DNA from: Aradus depressus
Lineage: Eukaryota; Arthropoda; Insecta; Hemiptera; Aradidae
Assembly (NCBI GenBank): GCA_963662175.1
Contig: OY759223.1
Span: forward strand, 18,081,460-18,145,459
DNA length: 64,000 nt
Reading direction: 5' to 3'
The position numbers and the translations under genes are program-made. Shown piece by piece: positions 37,907 to 49,700 of this stretch; the first letter of the stretch is position 1; each line of letters starts with the position of its first letter. The notes under the pieces were generated by a model, which worked only from the letters and a program-made list of their open reading frames with translations, was not told the DNA's origin and ran no database searches.

Positions 37907-40719
37907 GTCACTTTTAAAATGATTCTACATTTTTATTGTTCGCTTTCAGAGTTGAAACGAACCAAGGCTGGCCGAAGAGCTACTATGCAGCAAGAGCGAC
38001 TAGATATGTTAAGTCTTCTTAGTATTGAAACCAACATTTTGAGAAAAATTGATTTCGATGATGTGATCAGAGATCAGCAGGAGAAAGTGTGTATGAAGTC
38101 AATTTTACAGCGAATTGAAAATATTATTCTTAAGAATTATAACTGTATCAATAAATTCATAAAAAAAATTGATGAAAAAGTTTTCGTTTTTTATGGGGGG
38201 GGGGGGGGGGGGGGTTAAAAATAGGGGGGCCCCACATTTGCAATCACCTAGGGCCCCGCAGAAGCTTAATCCGCCACTGATTACCCTTATACACTAAATA
38301 CAAATCAAAAATAATCAGTTAAATTAAAAACAGTGCTACAGCTTAAGAGTAAATTAAAAAAAAACTCTTAAAGAAAAAGGAAAAAAAAAAAAAAAAAAAA
38401 ATACAAAGTAACTGAAAAGAATAGAAAATAAATGAATAAACATTCAAAAACAGAGATAATAATTTAAAATCGTGAACTGATATTTTTGTGTTTCCCTCCC
38501 TGAGTTTTCCCTATTTTCTTTACCAAAACGTTTTGATTTGTGTCACACTTAAGTAAAACGTTTTTACTGAAATTTATTATGTAGTCCAGTAGGAGCTCAA
38601 CATTTAGATTATTATTATTACATAATTTTCTTTATCACTGGACATAGTATGTCCCACAATAAAGAATATTTTTCATTTTTCATTTCATCAAAATGAACAA
38701 ACCCCGTCAAAAAAAAGTAGTTCAGATAGTACAGACAGACAACTAAATTATATAAGATGAGTAGTAGATGGAGAGTTTTTCCGGGTCACAATTGACGGCC
38801 TGAGACTGTTTCCTTGACTGGAGAATTCATTTGTCTCGTGTCTTATACAACGGCAACGGGCCCTTATCACTCAATGCTAAAAATATAGTTAATAATCACT
38901 CAAAAATAGATTTATCTTGATATGTGATATTATTAAACAATATTTTGCGGCCTTCCTCGAATTGTTTTCCAAATTACCCATTCATTCCAGTATTTACTGG
39001 TTCGAAAAAAAACATATTTTTTGAGGAATAAAATTATAAACAAGGTTCAAATTTTCATATTTATTTATATTTTCTCCATTTTCTAGGCGTTTTAATTTTA
39101 TCAAATTAAATAAAAAAATGTTTTTCTTATTGTTAGCATATTTTTACGAACTGAATCACTTATAAATAAATAAAATTTTACCAGATCAACATGTAAAATA
39201 GGGGCGCCAGTAGCTCAGTGGTATGCGTGCTTGCCTTCTGAGCTCAAGATCGTGGGTTCGTAACCCGACCGAGGCCCTTAGTTTATTTTATCTAGGAGGT
39301 AAAATAAACTTAAGCACGCCATCCTTCGGATGGGACGTTAAGCGATGGTCCCGAGCCTGTACGATTTCAGGTACTCGTTAAAGACCCCTACCCTAGGTGA
39401 ATAAAAAGTTTAGGGTAGGCCAAATTTAGGACTCCCACAGTAGAGTCGGGCTCATGTCCACCAGAGTGACGAAAGAGCTGTTTGGTAGTAGGCGATATGA
39501 CCTCGGAGTTAAAGCCCGGGCATGAGTCATAATAACTAACTAACATGTAAAATGTCGTTGGTTAATCACAGTCAATCAGGGGCGTGCCCAGGATTTTATT
39601 TCGGGGATAAATTATATATATGTGTATACAATTTAATTTAATTAATTCAAATCTTCTAGCTTTTGATTGTGCAAGCTTGTTTAAAACTGTTTCAGGGTCC
39701 AGATGAATGTGTCTATGTATTGACATCAGAGCTAATCCATTCAATCTGTCTTGGCTAGTACTATTTCTGATGTAGCTTTTCATACGTCTAAGGGTTGAGA
39801 AAGACCGTTCACTTATTTCTACAGAAACTGGAAGTGTAGCTACAATTTTTGAAAAACCTGTGAATTGTTGGGAAAATGTTCTTGTCACATTGTTTTAGGA
39901 TTGAAATAAAATATTTTCGAACTGCTTTCTCTGCGCAAGGTCAAGCTTCATCAGATTCGCACGACCTCTAATAGGAAAATGTGTCAATAAATTATTCATT
40001 GTAAGTAACAATTGTTTTATTATTTACAACAAGGACATTTTTATTTTAAATTTCGGGGGGATCGATCACTCATATCCCCCTAGGTACGCCCCTGCAGTCA
40101 ATGTACTTCCGAACGTGAATGAATAAACGAAATTTCTGCTCTCTGAAACCAATTTACCAAAACCAACTAATATCTTTACTCAGGGACAGTGCCGGATTAA
40201 GCGAATAGGAGGCCCTAGGCCCTTAAAATGTTTGCCCCCCCCCCTTTTTTTACAAACTGCAATAAAATGTTTATTCATGCATTTGTATGCATTTAACAAT
40301 GGGTTTATATAATTTCTAAGGTATAAACATGAAATAAATTTTATTTTTTGTTAAAGTATATATTCTTTTCAGAACTAAAATTACAAAAACATGTTATAAA
40401 CAATATCAATTTATAATATAAACGTTGATATAAGATTTGTCTTTAAAAATCTTTCTTTCTACACTTGAGGTCGCTAAAATCATTGATGATGTCTTCAAAA
40501 TCAATTTGACGAAGAACATCTGATTCAATGAACATCCAACTCAGCATGTCTCATCGTTCTTGATGCATAATGCTTCTTTGCTCGCTTTTGATTCGTTTAA
40601 TTTTGAAAAAGAGCGCTCTGCAGAACAATTTGTTATCATGAGCGTTAAAAAAATGCGAAGAGCAATTTCAACGTTTGGAAAAACAGTTGCAAGATTATCT
40701 CGAATCAAAATTTTTCGGA

Positions 40720-40750
<31 letters not shown>

Positions 40751-43700
40751 CCATTATCGATTTTTACGGGAGCCCTTCATCGACGGGGGCCCCAGGCCAT
40801 GGCCTAGTCCGGCGTAGTGGGTAATCCAGCACTGCTCAGGGACTATAGTAAACTTCGTGTTGAATGATTCGTCATATCGGCAATTATTTGGGTTTTTGAA
40901 CTAGGGCCCTCTCTCCTGATTCACCACTTGCCTTCGACCATGTTTGTGTAAAATTGATATCTGTCGTCTTTCTCGGGCAATGGGTTCACACAAAAAATTT
41001 CTTATCGATACATTCATTCTATTGGGAGCATTATACCAAATTCAGCTGCAAGGAAAATGCATTTCTCTTTTCTTTACTTACTCAGAAAGTAGAATTGAAC
41101 TCAACAGAAACTGTGCGGAAACTGTAAGCTAGTGATTTAGAACTATTATGGGACCTAATGAGCTGAGTTTAAGGGAATCAAACAAAAAAAATACTTTCAC
41201 TGAACCGGAAAAAGGGAATTACAGATTAGAGAGTTCACTTGAACGAAAAATAAGAGAACAGCTTTTGTCCAAGAATTGTGAAGTGTTGAAGTAAATCAAT
41301 TTGATTGGTTCATTGAGCGTTGTATTACTGCGTTCAAATGAAGTTAGGATATGCTGAACTTATACGCGAAGAGTTATATTCAGTGCGAACGACTTCTCAT
41401 TGACAGTTTGATTCAGACCTTGTTTGATCTAAATTCGTAAAATTTGGTAATATATTCTAGTACCCGAAATTTAGTAAAATATCCTCCAGGAAATTCGGGA
41501 AAGTCATATAATCATATTAGTCAATAAAATTTAATAAAATATGTTTGATACAACAAAGCTTCATTGGCCTTACGGTCCCCAGAATGTTGTTATTTTTACA
41601 TCGCGATGTATAAGAGAAGTTATATAATCGGTCAGCAATTGTTGGATGTTGAGTTTTCACAACATTTTCATATTTTCCGACCTCCTGATTCACCCTCTTT
41701 AAATCCTTAACTTTGGTTCCGCGCCAGCGTTCGTACACGGAGAAAAATATATTCTTGCGGCAAAGCTAATTTCTTCTTACGGTAAGCAAGTTTTATTCTG
41801 TATTTTGTGTCGGTGATAGGCAATAGTAGATATCACTAGGTGATAGGGAATAGTAGTAGACAAGTCGGTGATTCTTTCGATAAGAATAGATATGAAGAAT
41901 ATTTTTTAATTTAATTCTGTAAGAAGATAATGTCAGGAAGATATCTTCTTGCCGCAAGAATATAGTTTTCTACGTGTATTAATACACTATAAGATCCTCA
42001 ATATACTTTATTATAGAAGTCACTGTAAAACTGACCTATGACTTACTGTTTTACATAAAAAAGCTGTCTGAGACAAACTTTCTGGACAAACTCATGAAGT
42101 AAAAAAAAATTAATAGTAATCGTTATTTATATTAACCGGTAGTTCAGAGAGCCTTTCGAGCAGTGAAGATCGCGGGTTCGAAATCCGGCCGAGGCCCTTA
42201 GAGGTTTTTTGTCTGGGAGATGAAAAAACCTTGAACACGCCGTCCATCAGATGGGACGTTAAACGAATAAACCTGGTTAAGTGAATAAACCTGGATGGGC
42301 TGGATTTAGAACTCCCATTGTAGAGTCGGGTTCATGTCCACCAGAGTGACGAAAGAGCGCTCTGGTTGTAGGCGATTTGACCTCGTAGTTAAAGCCTGGA
42401 TATTTTGTTGTAAACGGAATGATGTAAACAATGAATTATATAGCGATATATCGAGTTAATACGTTCCTACTTCGCAATACCGCGTGTTTTAAACCAATAT
42501 ATCTTGAAAATAAATTCGTTTTTATTTAGTGTATAGAAATGCATTGTTTTTGACGTGACTACGTCTAATAAATCGATGCGACGGGCCGCATGTTCGAAAA
42601 AGTGTGACGTCATGTCACGTTCCCCAAGAGAGCGAGGGAGACGTCATGTGACTAAAATTATTAAAATTACTAATTAATTACTCCTCATGACCTTTGACCC
42701 CACGTGACCATCACCCCCCCCCCCTCCACAGCTGGGAATCACCCACCATCGTACATCCCCAGATCAATAAGTTTCCGCTCTCCCTCTAAACCCCAATACG
42801 TTTCCACTCTCCCTCTAAACCTCATTACGTTTCCGCTCTCCCTCTAAACCTCAATAAGTTTCCGCTCTCCCTCTAAACATCAATAAGTTTCCTCTCTCCC
42901 TCTAAACCTCAATAAGTTTCAGCTCTCTCCCTAAACCTTAATAAGTTTCCGCTCTCCCTCTAAACCTCAATAAGTTTCCGTTCTCCCTCCAATTCAGTCT
43001 GATTTTGTGACCTTGAACAGGCACTTGCGTGTTCAAGCATGTCGAACCCTGCATTCGTGTAGCCTACCTTATCATGTCCTATCATCATCATCATCATCAT
43101 TGTATTCAGTATTATTTAAAACTGGAGTATTATGATGGAAAAATCGCCTACCTACACTTTTGAGCATGCCGTCCTTCGGTGCCTTGAATAGTATTGCATT
43201 TAAAAATATAATTCAAAGCTCGTCATATTGAGTATGTTGTCCGATTGGAGTAATATGTGCGAAAAAATATTTATCTTCAATTCCGAGCATGCCGTCCTTC
43301 GGTGCCTTGAATAGTATTGCATTTAAAAATATAATTCAAAGCTCGTCATATTGAGTATGTTGTCCGATTGGAGTAATATGTGCGAAAAAATATTTATCTT
43401 CAATTCCGAGCATGCCGTCCTTCGGTGCCTTGAATGGTATTGCATTTAAAAATATAATTCAAAGCTCGTCATATTGAGTATGTTGTCCGATTGGAGTAAT
43501 ATGTGCGAAAAAATATTTATCTTCAATTCCGAGCATGCCGTCCTTCGGTGCCTTGAATGGTATTGCATTTAAAAATATAATTCAAAGCTCGTCATATTGA
43601 GTATGTTGTCCGATTGGAGTAATATGTGCGAAAAAATATTTATCTTCACCTGCCTACAACCGAAGGCGGCGATTGGCGCCGTTAATTATCAATGAACTTG

Positions 43701-46700
43701 TTTCCATTTTATTTTCCTTCCACTTCTTTTGTGTATTATACTACTGTGATGTTATGACGTAGTCACGTCAACCTACCGGCCGTAAACCGACTTTACAGAC
43801 AACCAATTTTTTTTTTTTGCTATTTCCAGTTTTTGTCAAGGGACCGGTGCTTCATTTTGTAATATCGAGTTTTTCGAGTCAACAACGATAACAATTGAAT
43901 TTTATTGCGTGAATAACGTATTTTAGTTACAGTAGTACAGTGTTGAGAAGATTTAAGAATATTATATAAGAGTCCGATGAACAGACATAAAATGAAGTGA
44001 CAGAGCAGATTGACTCAAACTGGTTGTAGAGACAGACGACGTAACAGAAAGCACCTGAATCAGCATTTTACCACTACTATTCTAACTGACCTACTGCAAC
44101 TATTTCACAGACCTCCTTTACTTCTACGTCTTAGCTAATTTCTTTTACAACTAATATTATTCCATTGGCAGAGTTGTAATACTCGTGGAAACCGCCCCAA
44201 CCTTCTTCCACTTTCTCCGTTGCTCCAGCCTGTAGGCTCAGCCTACCTATTAGGCTGGTTGGAAATAATAATAGGATTAACAGGCTCAAAAAAAGGAGGT
44301 ACAGGTCTCAAATATTTTCATGAAATTATCATTTCTATTTGTTATTATTATTTTGTTTTATTTCTCTCTTCTATATTTCGCACATTGTAAACTCATGAAG
44401 GGACTTATGAACATCCTGAAATATAGTCATGAAAAAAACTTCCGAAAGAGTTATAAAAATATTTGTCTCAATTTTAAATAAATTAATAATTGTTTCTACC
44501 CTATTTATTGAGGGCGCCGGTAGCTCAGTGGTATGCATGCTTGCCTTCTGAGCTCAAGAACGTGGGTTCGAAACCCGACCGAGGACCTTAGTTTATTTTA
44601 TCTGGGAGGTAAAATAACTTAAGCACGCCGTCCTTCGGACGGGACGTTAAGCGATGGTCCCGAGCCTGTACGATGTCAGGTACTCGTTAAAGACCCTAGG
44701 TGCATAAAAAAGTTAGGCAAAATTTAGGACTCCCACAGTAGAGTCGGACTCCCACAAAAGAGCGCTCTGGTAGTAGGCGATATGACCTCGTAGTTATAGC
44801 CCGGGCCTGATTCATAAAACCTAACCTAACCCTATTTAATAATATTATTAATTTTGTATTAATATATTTTCGAGTATTTATTTATTAATTTCATAATAAT
44901 TTTTTAATATAATTGTTATTACTAATTACAAGAGGGCACCAGTAGTTCAGAGTTAGGGTGGTTGCTTATTGAGCTCAAGATTTGGGAAGTAAAATAAATT
45001 TCGAGCACGCCGTCTTTCGGATTGAACGTTATGAGATGGTCCCGTGCCTGTACGATGTCAGATACTCGTTAAAAACCCCATACACTAGATGAATAATCCA
45101 GGGAAGGCAAGATTAAGATCTCTTATAGTAGAGTCGGGCTCATGTTAACCAGAGCGTCGAAAGAGCACTCTGGTATTAGGCGATATGACCTCGTAGTTAA
45201 AGCCCGGGCATGAGTCTTAATAACTAATCACAAGGTAGCTTAGAGGTAGAGTGCTTATCTAGCGAGCTCAACACCGCGGGTTCGAAACCCGGCCGAGATC
45301 TTTAGGTTTTTTATTTGAGAAAAAAAAAAAACGGGAGCACGCTGTCCTTCGGATGGGACATTAAGCGATGGTCCCGAGCCTGTACGATGTCAGGTACTCG
45401 TTAAACACCCCTATCCTAGGTAACTAAACCTGGGTAAACCAAATTTGATTCTCACAGAGTAGAGTCGGGCTAATGTTCACCGTAGCGACAAAAGAGCGCT
45501 CTGGTAGTACGCGAAATGATCTCACATTAACTATCATATATATATATTTTTTTGAAACCGTCTCATGCACAAATCCTGCGTACGGTCCTCATACTGGTCC
45601 GCAATCTGTCGCTGAGGTTTTCAACGAGGACCCTCCTCTTTACATATATATCTAAAAGCAGAACCGAAATTAGAAAAAGTTGTAAATTAAAAAAAAAATA
45701 ACATTATTTTGAATGAATAGTGTACAATAATGTACCATTGCCAATAACATGAAGATGTGTAATAAAAAATGTCTTTTAGTTATAGCAGCCTACAGATTGC
45801 ATAATGGGTGAATGTTACACTTGTACATGGGTAAGGCTATAAGTGCCGTTGTCAATGTGTGTCAGTGGGCACATTTCCATCATTTTTTACTGGCTCTTAC
45901 CCCCTTTCCAAAGTTCTTTTGCTTTAAGTTCATTAAAATTTAGAATATAATAATACTTTTTAAAATAGTGACATCAACTTAAAGAATTTTTTTCAATTTT
46001 AAGTATAGGGAAAGTTATGTAATCGGTCAAAAATTTGTTGCGCAGTTTTCAAATAAATTTAATATTTTTAAATTCTAAATATGAAAAAAAAAAAATGTTG
46101 TCTGTCTGTGAACATGGAAACTCTCGATTAAATGAATGTATCGACACGAAATTTTATATGTAAATCCAGAACCCTCTAACGACGACACCTATTGTCTTTG
46201 AGTCAAATCAATCAAAGGGAAGAGGAAGTTTAGGGGGATGTTTTACATAAAAACACTAATAACTACCAATAGAATGAATGTATCGCCACGAAATTTTATA
46301 TGTAAATCCAGAACCCTCTAACGACGACACCTGTTGTCTTTGAGTCAAATCAATCAAAGGGAAGAGGAAGTTTAGGGGGATGTTTAACATAAAAACACTA
46401 ATAACTACCAATGGAATGAATGTATCGACACGAAATTTTATATGTAAATCCAGAACCCTCTAACGACGACACCTGTTGTCTTTGAGTTAAATCAATCAAA
46501 GGGAAGAGGAAGTTTAGGGGGATGTTTAACATAAAAACACTAATAACTACCAATAGAATGAATGTATCGACACGAAATTTTATATGTAAATCCAGAACCC
46601 TCTAACGACGACACCTGTTGTCTTTGAGTCAAATCAATCAAAGGGAAGAGGAAGTTTAGGGGGATGTTTAACATAAAAACACTAATAACTACCAATAGAA

Positions 46701-49700
46701 TGAATGTATCGACACGAAATTTTATATGTAAATCCAGAACCCTCTAACGACGACACCTGTTGTCTTTGAGTTAAATCAATCAAAGGGAAGAGGAAGTTTA
46801 GGGGGATGTTTAACATAAAAACACTAATAACTACCAATAGAATGAATGTATCGACACGAAATTTTATATGTAAATCCAGAACCCTCTAACGACGACACCT
46901 GTTGTCTTTGAGTTAAATCAATCAAAGGGAAGAGGAAGTTTAGGGGGATGTTTAACATAAAAACACTAATAACTACCAATAGAATGAATGTATCGACACG
47001 AAATTTTATATGTAAATCCAGAACCCTCTAACGACGACACCTGTTGTCTTTGAGTTAAATCAATCAAAGGGAAGAGGAAGTTTAGGGGGATGTTTAACAT
47101 AAAAACACTAATAACTACCAATAGAAAGAATGTATCGACACGAAATTTTATATGTAAATCCAGAACCCTCTAACGACGACACCTGTTGTCTTTGAGTTAA
47201 ATCAATCAAAGGGAAGAGGAAGTTTAGGGGGATGTTTAACATAAAAACACTAATAACTACCAATAGAATGAATGCATCGACACGAAATTTTATATGTAAA
47301 TCCAGAACCCTCTAACGACGACACCTGTTGTCTTTGAGTTAAATCAATCAAAGGGAAGAGGAAGTTTAGGGGGATGTTTAACATAAAAACACTAATAACT
47401 ACCAATAGAATGAATGTATCGACACGAAATTTTATATGTAAATCCAGAACCCTCTAACGACGACACCTGTTGTCTTTGAGTTAAATCAATCAAAGGGAAG
47501 AGGAAGTTTAGGGGGATGTTTAACATAAAAACACTAATAACTACCAATAGAAAGAATGTATCGACACGAAATTTTATATGTAAATCCAGAACCCTCTAAC
47601 GACGACACCTGTTGTCTTTGAGTTAAATCAATCAAAGGGAAGAGGAAGTTTAGGGGGATGTTTAACATAAAAACACTAATAACTACCAATAGAATGAATG
47701 CATCGACACGAAATTTTATATGTAAATCCAGAACCCTCTAACGACGACACCTGTTGTCTTTGAGTCAAATCAACCAAAGGGAATAGGGGGTTTAGGGGGA
47801 TGCTTAACATAATGTGATGCCCAAAAATATGGACATACATTGTTTGAAATAAATTAGGAATGAAAACCGGTGGCTTGAACAACAGGAAGTCCAAGAAGAA
47901 CTACAACAATACGGAGAAACCAAGGTGGGGGAACTGAGCCACCAATAGGCACCCAGATCAGTCCCGGAGGGCGGGAAAAGTTGCTGTGAGCGGACCCCAA
48001 TATGGATCGATATTCTTCAACTGTTGCCACCTGAGAGGTAGGAACAGAACTACTTCGTCAGAGACCGCCGCCGAGGGAGGACCTGCCCCAAACTCATCCG
48101 TTGCCTCCAGAGAGGGAGGATCACACTACTTCATCAACTGTCCTGAGCAACCATTCAACATCAGATCAACAGAGGGAAATTCATTGGAGCTCTTCTGGAC
48201 CATTAAGACAACAGCAGAGGCTGATCAGCGCAGAACTCCAGGACCCAATAGCCATCACATCCAGCATTAAATCAAGAAGGTACCGTGAATTTTAAACCAT
48301 TATAAAGACAAAGCCAGAGAGTATTTTGAGAAAATACATTTTCAATTTTAAAGACTTGTTTAATAAGGATTCTGAGCAATTGTTTTTAAGTTTTCCACAC
48401 ATGTTTTTCATTAAGAATATATACAATCAAACCAGAATGGCCTAATTTTTATTTCATGTATTTTGCACCTCATGTCATTTTGACTTTTCACAACTGCTAG
48501 TCTTGGCGGACCCACGACCAAAGGAAGGTAAGAAAGTATTAGAATCATTTTATCAAGAACATTTTATTAATTAACAGAAAACAAAGATAAGCATATTTTT
48601 TATTAAAATTACAATAAAAACACTAATAACTACCAATAAAATGAATGTATCGACACGAATTTTTATGTGTATGACCAAAACCTATAAGGAAAACACCTAT
48701 CGATTTTCAGCCACATCAGATTAAGGGGAGAGGTTTAACTCCAAATCTCTGATGAATTTCACAACATTTCATATGTGCATTCAATATCCAATAAGGACGA
48801 CACATTAATTTTCAGAGAAATCGGCAGAAGGGGGCTCAAATCAAAAAACCTAGTATGAGGATTTAGGAGACCCCATGTAAATCAACTGTTGAATATTAGC
48901 GCAAACGGTCGACTGGTTTCGGTAGGGAGCGAAAAGTTAATTAATTAATTTGTACTGGGGAAGTACATTGTCGGTGATTCACCAAGCTGGCTAGCAGTAT
49001 TTTTTTTTTTTTCTTTTGAAAAATTTCGTTTGTGGGATACACTCTTTTCTATTGCTTTTTATAAGCTTTTTGGTATAATTTTGGTCACCTTGCATATTAC
49101 ATGATTATAAAATACTACAAAATCAGATGTTAAAACATGTTTGAATGACTGAAGTTTGAAATCCCTCCTCCGGGCGCCCTTGTTCTACATGTTACAGTCC
49201 CCAGAATCCGTAGCAATGGGTAATTGCGTAACTTTAATAACTAGGAGATCCATAGATCAGAGGTCGTGCTTCCATCGGTACGGATTGTAAATAAAATAAA
49301 TAAAATACATATATTATATATAGAGGGCGCTGGTAGCTCAGTGGCATACATGCTTGACCTCTGAGCTCAAAAACGTGGGTTCGTAACTTAAGCACGCCGT
49401 CCTTCGGATGGGATGGTCCCGAGGCTGTACGAAGTCAGGTACTCGTTAAAGACCCATACCCTAGGTAAATAAAAATTTAGGATAGGCAAAATTGAGGACT
49501 CCCACAGTAGAGTCGGGCTCATGTCCACCAGAGTGACGTAAGAGCGCTCTGGTAGTAAGCGATATGACCTCATAATTAAAGCCCGGGCATGAGTCATAAA
49601 ACCTAACCTCTGGTCGCGCTGTGTGTGGCGCCGTGTTTCAAAACATACCACACACAATTTATATTTTAATTATTAATTTAGTTAATAATTTGTTTATTAA

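Larger units (their letters stand above)
37688..38608. repeat. second copy of the 6281-6660 repeat, split by hAT
   Basis: 37688-37767 and 38280-38608 together match 6281-6660 in order, with the hAT between them. Confidence 0.8.
42549..43772. repeat. possible TIR element enclosing two tandem arrays
   Basis: TTGACGTGACTACGTC at 42549 is exactly inverted as GACGTAGTCACGTCAA at about 43757-43772. Between them are GC-richer DNA, the 30-bp array and the 123-bp array. No target duplication is confirmed. Confidence 0.4.

Noticed and set aside
37856..38218. 120-codon ORF as a host gene
   Set aside because: The start is poly(A) read as Lys and the end is poly(G). The middle is a hAT transposase tail inside an element with target duplications.
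46131..47812. CRISPR-like regular array
   Set aside because: The whole 142-bp unit repeats with no variable spacers and the context is eukaryotic, so this is a satellite.
47986..48295. 94- and 64-codon ORFs
   Set aside because: They overlap in two frames within the LTR-like block, with no recognised domain.
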